Positions 26,387 to 34,834 are shown, numbered from the stretch's first letter. The stretch is DNA of 48,368 nucleotides from an uncultured Bacteroides sp. (GCA_900546645.1 URDR01000008.1:1-48368), one strand, 5' to 3'. The notes: generated by a model not told the origin, from the sequence alone. Numbers and translations: made by a program.

Positions 26387-28297
26387 ATGGGAAAGATTAT
26401 TGGAATTGACTTAGGAACAACAAACTCTTGTGTTTCTGTATTTGAAGGAAATGAACCGGTGGTAATTGCTAATAGTGAAGGTAAACGTACCACTCCTTCT
26501 GTAGTAGGTTTTGTTGACGGTGGCGAACGTAAGATTGGTGATCCGGCAAAACGTCAGGCTATTACAAACCCTACCCGTACCGTTTATTCAATCAAACGTT
26601 TTATGGGTGAAACTTATGATCAGGTAGCAAAAGAAGTAGGTCGTGTTCCTTATAAAGTGGTAAAAGGTGATAATAACACTCCGCGTGTTGACATTGACGG
26701 TCGTTTATATACTCCGCAGGAAATTTCTGCAATGATTCTTCAGAAAATGAAAAAAACAGCTGAAGATTATCTGGGACAAGAAGTGACAGAAGCTGTTATT
26801 ACCGTTCCGGCATACTTCTCAGACTCACAGCGTCAGGCTACTAAAGAAGCTGGTCAGATTGCTGGTTTGGAAGTAAAACGTATCGTAAACGAACCGACAG
26901 CTGCAGCTTTGGCTTACGGAGTGGATAAGTCAAATAAGGATATGAAGGTGGCTGTATTCGACCTTGGTGGTGGTACCTTCGATATTTCTATCTTGGAATT
27001 TGGTGGCGGCGTATTTGAAGTGTTGTCAACAAATGGAGATACCCACCTGGGTGGTGACGACTTCGACCAGGTAATTATTGATTGGCTGGTACAGGAATTC
27101 AAGAACGATGAAGGTGCTGATTTGACTCAGGATCCGATGGCTATGCAGCGTTTGAAAGAAGCTGCTGAAAAGGCTAAGATTGAATTGTCATCTTCTACTT
27201 CAACCGAAATCAACTTGCCGTACATCATGCCGGTAGGTGGTGTGCCTAAACACTTGGTTAAAACCTTGACTCGTGCTAAATTTGAAGCTTTGGCTCACGG
27301 TTTGATTCAGGCTTGTTTGGAACCTTGTAAGAAAGCAATGAGCGATGCAGGCTTGAACAATGCAGATATTGATGAAGTAATCTTGGTAGGTGGTTCTTCA
27401 CGTATACCGGCCGTTCAAAAATTGGTAGAAGATTTCTTCGGTAAAGTTCCTTCAAAAGGAGTGAATCCGGATGAGGTAGTAGCTGTAGGTGCTGCTGTTC
27501 AGGGTGCCGTTTTGACAGACGAAATTAAAGGTGTCGTTCTGTTGGACGTAACTCCGTTGTCTATGGGTATTGAAACCATGGGTGGTGTCATGACTAAGTT
27601 GATTGATGCAAATACCACTATTCCTTGCAAGAAGAGCGAAACATTCTCTACAGCTGCTGACAATCAGACAGAAGTTACTATTCACGTATTGCAAGGTGAA
27701 CGTCCGATGGCAGCACAGAACAAGTCAATCGGTCAGTTTAACCTGACAGGTATTGCTCCAGCTCGTCGTGGTGTACCTCAGATTGAAGTAACTTTCGATA
27801 TCGATGCTAACGGTATTTTGAAAGTTTCAGCAAAAGATAAAGCAACAGGTAAGGAACAGGCTATCCGTATCGAGGCTTCATCTGGCTTGAGCAAAGATGA
27901 AATTGAAAGAATGAAAGCTGAAGCTGAAGCTAATGCTGAAGCAGATAAGAAAGAAAAAGAACGTATTGACAAGTTGAACCAAGCAGATAGCTTGATTTTC
28001 TCTACTGAAAATCAGTTGAAAGATTTGGGTGACAAGTTGCCGGCTGACAAGAAAGCGCCTATTGAAGCAGCTCTTCAGAAATTGAAAGATGCGCACAAGG
28101 CTCAGGATTTGGCAGGTATCGATGCTGCAAGTGCTGAATTGCAGACTGCATTCCAGGCTGCAAGTGCTGAAATGTATGCACAGACAGGTGCACAAGGCGG
28201 TGCTCAGGCTGGTCCTAATGCAGGTCAGGCTAATGCAGGTCAGAATGATAAGCATGGTGATAATGTTCAGGATGCAGATTTTGAGGAAGTTAAATAA
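26387..28297 (+). CDS. dnaK: Molecular chaperone DnaK (Hsp70)
   Basis: DnaK binds unfolded proteins and cycles with ATP, helped by DnaJ and GrpE, which are encoded in this window about 18 kb away. The 636-residue protein begins IIGIDLGTTNSCV, with further ATPase motifs AVFDLGGGTFDIS and ILVGGSSRIPAVQ. The substrate-binding domain starts with the LLDVTPLSMGIE segment after residue 385. The C-terminal lid ends with a glycine/alanine/glutamine-rich linker and a terminal DADFEEVK tail, close to the EEVD-like ending common in bacteria. It is a single-gene unit with a sigma-54-like element upstream and a strong terminator downstream. Confidence 0.98.
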   Translation: MGKIIGIDLGTTNSCVSVFEGNEPVVIANSEGKRTTPSVVGFVDGGERKIGDPAKRQAITNPTRTVYSIKRFMGETYDQVAKEVGRVPYKVVKGDNNTPRVDIDGRLYTPQEISAMILQKMKKTAEDYLGQEVTEAVITVPAYFSDSQRQATKEAGQIAGLEVKRIVNEPTAAALAYGVDKSNKDMKVAVFDLGGGTFDISILEFGGGVFEVLSTNGDTHLGGDDFDQVIIDWLVQEFKNDEGADLTQDPMAMQRLKEAAEKAKIELSSSTSTEINLPYIMPVGGVPKHLVKTLTRAKFEALAHGLIQACLEPCKKAMSDAGLNNADIDEVILVGGSSRIPAVQKLVEDFFGKVPSKGVNPDEVVAVGAAVQGAVLTDEIKGVVLLDVTPLSMGIETMGGVMTKLIDANTTIPCKKSETFSTAADNQTEVTIHVLQGERPMAAQNKSIGQFNLTGIAPARRGVPQIEVTFDIDANGILKVSAKDKATGKEQAIRIEASSGLSKDEIERMKAEAEANAEADKKEKERIDKLNQADSLIFSTENQLKDLGDKLPADKKAPIEAALQKLKDAHKAQDLAGIDAASAELQTAFQAASAEMYAQTGAQGGAQAGPNAGQANAGQNDKHGDNVQDADFEEVK

Positions 28298-28340
28298 GTT
28301 ACCATAAATAACGATAACTTAATATAGCAATCAAAAAAAC

Positions 28341-28385
28341 AGGAATAGCTTGAAAACCAATAGTTTTCTCGCTATTCCTATTTTT
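28341..28385 (+). terminator. Terminator after dnaK
   Basis: AGGAATAGC (28341-28349) pairs perfectly with GCTATTCCT (28371-28379), an inner GAAAAC/GTTTTC stem stacks inside it, and ATTTTT follows. Confidence 0.9.
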
Positions 28386-28520
28386 GTTTATAGATTTCTA
28401 TGTGACAATTTTTATCGCATAATAAGGCTATTCAAAGCTTATTTGTACCAGAACAAAAACGGTCATAAGGTTGAACTACTTGATACGTATCTCTTTTTAC
28501 TTACGGTTTTTAAAGGTGAT

Positions 28521-28562
28521 AAAAAGGTGAGGGCGCATCCTTTATTGGATTCACTCTCACCT
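28521..28562 (-). terminator. Terminator of the 28.6-29.1 kb hypothetical gene
   Basis: Read leftward, AGGTGAG (28562-28556) pairs with CTCACCT (28531-28525), with inner pairing of ATCC and GGAT, and then TTTTT. It begins just 6 nt after the stop codon, which supports the gene being real. The gap 28386-28520 shows nothing else. Confidence 0.7.
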
Positions 28563-28568
28563 CTTATG

Positions 28569-29054
28569 TTAAGGTCTGAACTTAACGTTCGGATTGAACT
28601 TCAAAATAATCGGACCATACTTTGCAATCTCGGCCTCAGTCATGAGTCTCGCATTATTTGACTTACGCTTAAAGTGGTCTTTCCATTTCTTATCCTTGGG
28701 ATCTTTGTATCTGGTAGATACATACTCTTGAACATGAATGACTCCCTCTTGAAATGTCTCAGTGACGTTTCCGTTGCGGTCTTTGTTCTTATGAGTTTGA
28801 TTCCAATCAAAATCAAGCTGCTTCTTCTTGTCCGCACTATATAGTTTGGCCTGCGTTGCTATCCCATCCTTGCCAGGATAGAAAGAGATATCGCTTTTTT
28901 GCATAGGCAGGTAAATGTGGTCCACATTTACACCACTTTTGTCTGCTATCATTCTGCCGGTAACACCATTAATTGTAACACGAACAGATAATGACGTATA
29001 GCGGTACGAATACAAATCGTTTCGGCCTCTTACTCTTGAACGTTGATCTCCCAT
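28569..29054 (-). CDS. Hypothetical lysine-rich protein of unknown function
   Basis: I do not recognise this protein. From ATG 29054 it has 161 residues; in-frame starts at 29069 and 29096 are also possible. It has no signal peptide or membrane segment. The N-terminal half looks beta-rich (SYRYTSLSVRVTING, then SDISFYPGKDGIATQAKLY). The C-terminal half is highly charged (DPKDKKWKDHFKRKSNN) and ends KFNPNVKFRP. A well-formed terminator directly follows it. It lies in an accessory-looking region between dnaK and a TlpA-type gene, next to a possible gene remnant at 29064-29159 on the other strand. It may be a fragment of a larger or mobile-element protein. Confidence 0.55.
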   Translation of the reverse strand: MGDQRSRVRGRNDLYSYRYTSLSVRVTINGVTGRMIADKSGVNVDHIYLPMQKSDISFYPGKDGIATQAKLYSADKKKQLDFDWNQTHKNKDRNGNVTETFQEGVIHVQEYVSTRYKDPKDKKWKDHFKRKSNNARLMTEAEIAKYGPIILKFNPNVKFRP

Positions 29055-29063
29055 AGTACAAGT

Positions 29064-29159
29064 ATGCATAATTTCTTTACGGATAACTATGACCATCCGA
29101 TTTTTGAAGAAGGTAAGTTGTTGAAGGATATGATTTATTTCAAAAAGCGCTTGGAATAA
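29064..29159 (+). pseudogene. Possible 3' remnant of an unidentified gene
   Basis: A 31-residue frame (MHNFFTDNYDHPIFEEG then KLLKDMIYFKKRLE) ends with TAA at 29157. It reads like the tail of a globular protein, and codon use looks normal. No complete gene precedes it, because the opposite-strand hypothetical gene begins there. It may be the surviving end of a displaced gene or a chance frame. The remaining stretch 29160-29277 shows nothing. Confidence 0.25.
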
Positions 29160-29277
29160 CAGAAAGACCAGATAACATAGACAATGAAATGTCGCATCTA
29201 TAGTAATTGGATGGGGGATTTTGTACTATAGACTGATGTCCGTTGTCACAAAGATTGAAATATAACAGTAATTTAAA

Positions 29278-29309
29278 CAGGCTGACCTGAAAGAGAAAAG
29301 GTCAGCCTG
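29278..29309 (-). terminator. Terminator of the TlpA-type lipoprotein gene
   Basis: CAGGCTGACCT (29278-29288) and AGGTCAGCCTG (29299-29309) form a perfect 11-bp stem. It lies 34 nt after the stop codon of the leftward gene, and T-rich sequence follows on that strand. Confidence 0.8.
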
Positions 29310-29343
29310 CTTTATTTCCTGTGTGAAGTTAACGTAGAGAGTG

Positions 29344-31269
29344 TTATTCTATATCCATTGTTTTTTGCAGTTGTTCTTTCATGGTCTCTGCTCCCGGAAA
29401 ACCAACAGTTTTGTGGGTGATGTTTCCTTTCTTGTCCACAAAAATATAGGTAGGAACGCCATTCACGCCTAAGTGCTGAGAGAGATAATCCCATTGTGCT
29501 TGATTTACCCGGAAGTGTTCGCCTTTAATGTCGGGAATCATGTTTTTCCAGGTGCCTTCAGGAGAATTTTCACCTGCGATATAAATATACACAATGTCTT
29601 TATCTTTCCATTCCTCTTTGACTGGCTCCATTGCTTTGTGTCCCATTTTACAAGGACCACACCAGGTAGCCCAAAAATCCACAAGTAAAGTATGGCCACG
29701 GAATTTCGACAGGATGGCAGGGAACAAATCCTCATTTTTTATTTTTTCTATCTCATGGATATTTGCGCCCACTTTTCGCTTGTTGGCCTCTATCTTTTGA
29801 ATCAATGCTTCATTGGCTGCTTCCAAAAACAGGCGATAGGGTGCGGGCAGTGTTTTGACTTCTGTCAACTGCTTTTCAGAAAGAGCATTGAAACTCTGAA
29901 TGCTGGTAAGTAGCTTGTTGGCTTGGAACAACTTTACCATATCGGCGTTTTCTGCTACCACTTGAGGCAGTTGGGGCAGGTAAGCGATGGCACTGATCCA
30001 TTCACCCATTACGTTGCTGTAGCAGGCACGGGAAGCGAATATCAGAGGGAGTTCTTTCCAGCAATCATAAAAAGACTGAGGGATATTGAAGTGGGTATTT
30101 TGGTAATATTTCCGACTTTCATCAGGGTTTAACTGATGCTTTATGATGTGCGCTTCTTTGAGCAGTGACTCTGTTCTGGCCAGCGTACTCGATACGGTTT
30201 GGCTTAACTTGATATGTGCTAACTCTTTGTAGGCTTTGCTGAATGAACTGGCATCAATCTGTTTCTCGCTTTCAGCTTTAAATCGGAACAGGTAGGCTTT
30301 GAAATCTTCAGGGCTTAAGTCGGCTATCTCCTGCATTCTTTTCAGAAATTCTTCATAACTATTGGCAAATGTAACGTTCAGAGGCTCGTTATCTGCTATT
30401 TCCTGTTGAAGTCCGGCCAAGTATCCTGTATAGTAGATTCGTTTGCCGATAGCTGGTTCTTCTTGGCGAAGCTTTGATTCCTTGCGCGTGCATTCAGCAG
30501 GATTGATGTAGATGGAAGTGGTTTCATCTGGGGCAAGCAAACATTCAAATTGTCCGTAAGGTAGATATAAAATACAACTAAACGTAGTCACAGCCGGAAT
30601 TTGTAGTTCAAAAGTTCCGTCATTTGCAATTTGAATGTTTTTATCTTCTCTGTCTCCTTGGAGTATTCCCGTGAGATAAGCATTACCTTCGTTTGGCATA
30701 CCGGGAAGATAGTTCAAAACTTGCCCTTTTAGAATGGCTGTACCATATTTATAAGGAGGTTTCGGCAAGGACTCTTTGGAATCGATGCTTGCTTCTTGCA
30801 TTCCTTTAGGAAGCTTTATCTTCAGATTTTTCTGGTTGGTCAGCTGAATGCCCCATAACTTGTAAGCTCCGTCGAAATCGCCTTCAGAGAAATCTACTGA
30901 AGTGGCTTTTGCTTGCACAGGAGGGAAAATAAGCTTGAAGGTAGCCTGTCCAGATTCAGGCATCCAGAATTCTTTACCCAGGTCAATACCTATTCCTTTT
31001 TGAATGGGGTACGTATTTCCCAAATTATCAGTCAGGAAGGATTCCGGAGCCACTTTTATCCAATACTTGGGTCGGTAGAACGCTTGAATGTGAAAAACGG
31101 TGGATGAATCAGTTCGTTCAATGCTGTCAATCTCCAGCGTATTGTTATTGACAGCCATGATTTGTGGACGGATAATGACCTTTTCGGGAGTCGGTTGCGA
31201 ACATTGTGTGAGACACATCATACTGAGCAGTGCACTAATTCCTGTGCATAGGTAAGCTAATGGTTTCAT
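29344..31269 (-). CDS. TlpA-type thiol-disulfide oxidoreductase lipoprotein
   Basis: A large envelope protein with a redox domain at its C-terminus. From the ATG at 31269 it has 641 residues and a lipoprotein signal with lipobox LTQC; the longer frame to 31350 would hide this signal. Residues 25-500 hold a poorly defined region: a beta-rich part containing RPQIMAVNNNTLEID, then a carboxypeptidase-regulatory or DUF4369-like part, then helices. The C-terminal thioredoxin fold has WCGPC (C537, C540) and the cis-proline segment GVPTYIFVDKKG. Such proteins are common in Bacteroides, and the substrates are unknown. It is a single leftward gene with its own terminator and a -7 element at 31348-31355. 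Confidence 0.82.
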   Translation of the reverse strand: MKPLAYLCTGISALLSMMCLTQCSQPTPEKVIIRPQIMAVNNNTLEIDSIERTDSSTVFHIQAFYRPKYWIKVAPESFLTDNLGNTYPIQKGIGIDLGKEFWMPESGQATFKLIFPPVQAKATSVDFSEGDFDGAYKLWGIQLTNQKNLKIKLPKGMQEASIDSKESLPKPPYKYGTAILKGQVLNYLPGMPNEGNAYLTGILQGDREDKNIQIANDGTFELQIPAVTTFSCILYLPYGQFECLLAPDETTSIYINPAECTRKESKLRQEEPAIGKRIYYTGYLAGLQQEIADNEPLNVTFANSYEEFLKRMQEIADLSPEDFKAYLFRFKAESEKQIDASSFSKAYKELAHIKLSQTVSSTLARTESLLKEAHIIKHQLNPDESRKYYQNTHFNIPQSFYDCWKELPLIFASRACYSNVMGEWISAIAYLPQLPQVVAENADMVKLFQANKLLTSIQSFNALSEKQLTEVKTLPAPYRLFLEAANEALIQKIEANKRKVGANIHEIEKIKNEDLFPAILSKFRGHTLLVDFWATWCGPCKMGHKAMEPVKEEWKDKDIVYIYIAGENSPEGTWKNMIPDIKGEHFRVNQAQWDYLSQHLGVNGVPTYIFVDKKGNITHKTVGFPGAETMKEQLQKTMDIE

Positions 31270-31347
31270 AGTAGAATACGGTTTGAATTGAATGAATTGT
31301 TTTATCTGCTTACTTCTTTTAATGAAAGAACTTAAACTAACATAGCT

Positions 31348-31355
31348 CAAAGGTA
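31348..31355 (-). promoter_or_regulatory. -7 element of the TlpA-type lipoprotein gene
   Basis: CAAAGGTA reads TACCTTTG on the minus strand, matching TAnnTTTG, 78 nt before the chosen ATG. Its position just inside the longer frame supports the shorter start. Confidence 0.5.
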
Positions 31356-31411
31356 GTAATTTAAAAATGAAAAATTTTCAATCGATGAAGAAAATTCATG
31401 TGTTTGGCACA

Positions 31412-31546
31412 GCTCCTTCATTTAAAGCCGGTACTTTCATGGAAGTACTTGAGTACTCCTTAGGAAGTACTGGAGTACTGCTGCGAAAGTACTGGAGTAC
31501 TTCTTAGGAAGTACTGAAAGCAGCTCTCATGGTTAAATGAAAGAGC
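31412..31546. repeat. Fold-back element: AGTACT array flanked by 14-bp inverted repeats
   Basis: Seven copies of the palindrome AGTACT start at 31444, 31452, 31466, 31474, 31488, 31496 and 31510. The steps alternate 8 and 14 bp, an exact 22-bp period. Spacers are CCTTAGGA, GCTGCGAA and TCTTAGGA. Outside lie GCTCCTTCATTTAA (31412-31425) and TTAAATGAAAGAGC (31533-31546), complementary at 13 of 14 positions plus a G-T pair. Beyond them CATGTGTTTGG (31397-31407) recurs as CATGTGTGTTTGG (31547-31559). No transposase is nearby. Confidence 0.85.
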
Positions 31547-31559
31547 CATGTGTGTTTGG

Positions 31560-32108
31560 TTTCAATCCTTTGAAAAAGTTTTTTGGGAAAATCGGATAAA
31601 TCTGTTTAAAAGCTCATTAAAAAGGTTTGAACTCACTTCCGATTAGACGATTTTTAATAATCAATGGTCTTTTGTTAGAATATTAAAATAAAAAAGTTGA
31701 AAAATTTGTTTTTTCGACAAAAGAAGTGTAATTTCGACCCATGTTTAATATCGCTAGGTTTTATATTGAATGATTATTTCTTTTGAATAAGACGAAACGA
31801 TATTTAAAACGGTAAGATTCTTTTAAATTGTTGGTATTCTTTTGGACTGAATAATCTTATAGGGCATATCTGGAATTCTTTTATTTATGCTGTTAAAAAC
31901 AAGAGCATCATGATAATAAAAGAGTCGTGCTTGAGATTATGATTTCAAGAAAAATATAATTTTAAAAGAATAGAGATAGTTAAAAAAAGTATTAACCCTA
32001 AAATAAGAGATTAACGTTCCTTGATTCTATTGAAATAGGTTTTGTCAGACATTTATTGTGTCTGCAAGATCATGTTTCAGTTCTTTCAATAAACCAATTG
32101 ACCGCTTT
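31560..32108. other. A+T-rich intergenic stretch before the ECF sigma gene
   Basis: No gene is supported here. It is strongly A+T-rich. One small hairpin, GTTGAAAAA with TTTTTCGAC, lies near 31697-31719. The length suggests a long leader or regulatory region for the rightward sigma factor gene, but I cannot place its promoter with confidence. Confidence 0.5.
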
Positions 32109-32128
32109 AATAAGGAAAAAACCTTATT
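32109..32128 (+). promoter_or_regulatory. Hairpin just before the ECF sigma start codon
   Basis: AATAAGG (32109-32115) pairs with CCTTATT (32122-32128) around a six-A loop. The stem ends 5 nt before the ATG at 32134 and encloses the purine-rich segment that could serve in ribosome loading, so it may limit translation. Function is inferred. Confidence 0.45.
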
Positions 32129-32133
32129 ACACA

Positions 32134-32721
32134 ATGGCAGAGTTAACCGATGAAGTTCTGATAGAACACTATCGCAAGGATGGTTCCAAACAAGCTATAA
32201 ACTTGTTATGTCAGCGTTATTGGAATGAAGTAAACCATTTTATTGAATGGAAATACTATGTTACACCTGAGGACAGCAAAGATCTGACGCAGAATATCTT
32301 CCTGTCGTTGAGTTTGAAAATCGAAAATCATTACTTGGAGCAGGGGCATTTTCGTTCATGGCTTTTCAGGGTAGTCAATAATTATATGATTGATTACCTC
32401 CGTAAAAACAAGCGGATGCTTTTTGTTACGGATTGCGATATTGAGTCACTGCAAGCATACGGCAATGATGTTCAAGCAGAGCTGAAAGAGATAATGTTCG
32501 AACAGGTGAGTCAGAATATTGATGAGCTAATAGGGGAATTGCCTTTGGAGAAGAAGCGTTTGATGGAGTTAAAATTCAAGGAACATAAGAGCTTTCAAGA
32601 AATTGCTGATATGTATGGACTGAAAAAATCAACATGTGTGAAACGTATAAGAGTGATTTGTCAGAAAATGCATGAAGAATTGGTTCGCAGAGGATTTAAT
32701 GAGATTCCCGATGAGGAGTAG
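32134..32721 (+). CDS. ECF-type RNA polymerase sigma factor
   Basis: A 195-residue sigma-70 family protein of the extracytoplasmic-function class that redirects RNA polymerase to specific promoters. Region 2 covers about residues 20-90 (DLTQNIFLSL and FRSWLFRVVNNYMIDYLRKNK), and region 4 covers about 130-185 (LPLEKKRLMELKFKEHKSFQEIA followed by a helix-turn-helix KKSTCVKRI). I chose the MAELTDEV start; the frame open from 32056 adds 26 residues without family resemblance. No FecR-like anti-sigma gene or SusC partner is adjacent, so its signal is unknown. A hairpin overlaps its ribosome-loading region and a large stem-loop follows the stop. Confidence 0.9.
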   Translation: MAELTDEVLIEHYRKDGSKQAINLLCQRYWNEVNHFIEWKYYVTPEDSKDLTQNIFLSLSLKIENHYLEQGHFRSWLFRVVNNYMIDYLRKNKRMLFVTDCDIESLQAYGNDVQAELKEIMFEQVSQNIDELIGELPLEKKRLMELKFKEHKSFQEIADMYGLKKSTCVKRIRVICQKMHEELVRRGFNEIPDEE

Positions 32722-32739
32722 ATTCGCAACTTGCCCTGA

Positions 32740-32822
32740 GGTAATCCGGTGAGCAGATGCTTAGCTCAGCCTTGTTCTCTTCTTTCAAGAAAAGGCATGA
32801 TTGGTCACCGGATTATCTTTTT
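32740..32822 (+). terminator. Long stem-loop terminator after the ECF sigma gene
   Basis: GGTAATCCGGTGA (32740-32752) pairs with TCACCGGATTATC (32805-32817) with one G-T pair, followed by TTTTT. The large loop holds a second hairpin, GCCTT with AAGGC, giving a branched structure. Confidence 0.75.
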
Positions 32823-32901
32823 CAATGATGAACAGATGATTAACCGAGCTTGAATGCTGCATTTCTCCGCGGTCTCGCACGATTTATTCAGGGTGGACAA
32901 A

Positions 32902-33195
32902 TTACGAAGGTTGGCATTCCATAAGTAACCATATCACGAAAAGGATGATAATTGCACCGATTCCGAAATAGAGCAGGAGCTTATGAGATGAGGCTTTATC
33001 CAGTTCTTCCTTTTCCTGCGTCTTTCGCCGGATGTCTTCCAATTTTTCCGGAGTCATCTGAGAATAATCAGTTTCTTTGCCCATATCCATCAGCCGGTTA
33101 CGGGTCTCGGTCATCCGTTCCCGGTTTCGCTTGCGCAACTCCCGGTTTTCCTTATCACGTCGTAACATGTCGTTGATACATCCTAAGGTTCCCAT
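32902..33195 (-). CDS. Small tail-anchored membrane protein, function unknown
   Basis: A 97-residue protein I do not recognise. Residues 1-70 are highly charged and predicted to be helical or coiled coil (RRDKENRELRKRNRERM then PEKLEDIRRKTQEKEELDK). Residues 73-91 form a single membrane segment (LLLYFGIGAIIILFVIWLL) next to a short tail. The layout is that of a cytoplasmic coil anchored by its C-terminus. It is transcribed alone leftward. The 280-nt gap to the next gene (33196-33474) shows no gene or clear signal. The coherent domain layout argues for a real gene. Confidence 0.6.
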   Translation of the reverse strand: MGTLGCINDMLRRDKENRELRKRNRERMTETRNRLMDMGKETDYSQMTPEKLEDIRRKTQEKEELDKASSHKLLLYFGIGAIIILFVIWLLMECQPS

Positions 33196-33474
33196 AAGTC
33201 TTGATTGTTAGAGTTCGTAGACTCAAATATAGGTATTTTCATGAAAACTTGTGCATTCTTATAGTGACTATTTGTTTCTGACTCGTTAAGGTTAGCAGTT
33301 CTTCATTAGGATAATAGTTGAAGATTCATTTATCTTATGTAATTCATCCATATACTGACTTCGGGCTCAAATAACTATTTGGTATGGATATGATGAGGAA
33401 CGTGTAAAAGGGTTATATGTGGAGGAAAACAGAGAAACAGCTTGGGTTAGAAAGAATATGGATAGCTCCAACCA

Positions 33475-34662
33475 TCAGAAGTGCCATCCCAGCCCCAGCA
33501 TCAGGTTGTTTGGATCCTTGAATCTGCTCAGCTGATATCCTACATGCAGAAAGAGGTGGTGTGTCAGTGAGGTTTTCAGAGCCAGTATCTGATACCATCC
33601 TTGGGTGTCTTTTCCTTTTTGGAAGACGTTATAGCCCACTCCCAAGTTGATGGAAAAGATAGGCATTACCAGTTCGCCGCGTGCCGAGAAGCCCACTGAA
33701 AACTGCTCACGGAATGGAGGCTTATAGAATTTCGGTTCGTCTGGACCGCCACCTGCATAATGGCTTTCCACATTGGCACTCTCGTCATACTGCGCATCAA
33801 GCGACATACCAGCTCGAAAATAGCGGCTGAAGTTGTACATCGGATTGAAATTCAAGCCAACGAGTCCGAAGGAACCCGGAATCATGTAGGGAGTGCTCTC
33901 GTTTAGCATGGCTCGCTTACGGGTGGCACCATAGATTATCAGGTCATAGCTGAAGTGCGGTTTGAAAAGTTTTCGGGCGGGCAGTTCAGAAGTTTGAGGG
34001 GAAACTTCTTCTGCCGTAGGACCGAAGGTACGTACTACACCGATTCTCGCTCCGATGAGATTCACCCCTGAGTTGGGGTAATGGGTGTTTCCGTTGGAAA
34101 AATGCGTCAGGTCAATGCCGGCTGTCAGGTTCCACCGGGGATTTAATTGCCAGTTGAGCAGAAAGCCCAAGTTGATGTAGGCATTGATGTTCGAGCCTAC
34201 TGCTCTGTTGTAGGCATTGGTAAAGGCATCGTGTTTTTTCCAGCCGAAAGAAGCTCCGAAATTCCATTCATAGTCCAGCGTCAATGCTGGAGAAAAGCGG
34301 GCGATGTGAGATCCTTGGAAAGCATAGACCGATACAGGAGAGCCTAACTCGCGGTGATTGTCCTGGTAATGATAAGCCACGCCGATACCTTGATAGGTAT
34401 GAGGATACAGGCGGCCTATCTCCGAGTCTTTGCTGAACTGAAAGCTGTATTTCAGATGGGTGGACAAAGCGTGACGAATCGGTTCCCCGGCTTCATTCTG
34501 TCCTTTGAAGAAAGGGTTGTCCTGCACCATAAATCCGGGGCGGACATCCAGTTCCATTCGGTGGGTCAGCTTGCTAAAATCCGGTTTCTGTGCCTGCATC
34601 TCGTTTCCCGGTAGTCCAAGAGCAGTCAGCAGAATTCCTAAAAGTATCAATCTGTTCATCAT
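33475..34662 (-). CDS. PagL-like lipid A 3-O-deacylase (acyloxyacyl hydrolase)
   Basis: A predicted outer-membrane beta-barrel hydrolase that removes an acyl chain from lipid A. The signal peptide ends near MQAQ (residue 25). The PagL signature is seen as DLTHFSNGN, with catalytic H187 and S189. Repeated amphipathic strands (YQGIGVAYHY, INAYINLGFLLNWQL, NLIGARIGVVRTFG) support a barrel. At 395 residues it is more than twice the length of classical PagL, and the second half (about 225-395) forms further strands ending in GLGWHF, an outer-membrane-type terminus with aromatic residue. It may therefore form a larger barrel. A terminator separates it from the upstream protease-TPR gene. Confidence 0.75.
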   Translation of the reverse strand: MMNRLILLGILLTALGLPGNEMQAQKPDFSKLTHRMELDVRPGFMVQDNPFFKGQNEAGEPIRHALSTHLKYSFQFSKDSEIGRLYPHTYQGIGVAYHYQDNHRELGSPVSVYAFQGSHIARFSPALTLDYEWNFGASFGWKKHDAFTNAYNRAVGSNINAYINLGFLLNWQLNPRWNLTAGIDLTHFSNGNTHYPNSGVNLIGARIGVVRTFGPTAEEVSPQTSELPARKLFKPHFSYDLIIYGATRKRAMLNESTPYMIPGSFGLVGLNFNPMYNFSRYFRAGMSLDAQYDESANVESHYAGGGPDEPKFYKPPFREQFSVGFSARGELVMPIFSINLGVGYNVFQKGKDTQGWYQILALKTSLTHHLFLHVGYQLSRFKDPNNLMLGLGWHF

Positions 34663-34749
34663 GACATATTATCTCTTTACTTTTCCGTGTCGATTTGTAT
34701 CTCGGAAAGAAGCTTTTTTACCGAAAGTTGAGGTCGGAAGATTATAGAA

Positions 34750-34798
34750 GAAAAAGAGGGCATGTGCAGATGAAGATACTTCTTTCCAGACACATGCC
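34750..34798 (-). terminator. Terminator between the TPR gene and the PagL-like gene
   Basis: Read leftward, GGCATGTG (34798-34791) pairs with CACATGCC (34766-34759), with an inner AAGAAG/CTTC stem, then CTCTTTTTC. It probably ends the long leftward run of genes from dnaN. Confidence 0.75.
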
Positions 34799-34834
34799 TT
34801 CTGCAGTATTTGTTTACCAACTTTAGGCGCTTGC

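Noticed and set aside
28350..28661. 103-residue plus-strand frame after dnaK
   Set aside because: It begins inside the dnaK terminator and runs into the opposite-strand gene; no family resemblance.
31405..31420. TTGGCAC near the fold-back element as a -24 box
   Set aside because: No TTGCW follows at the needed distance, so the -12 doublet is missing.
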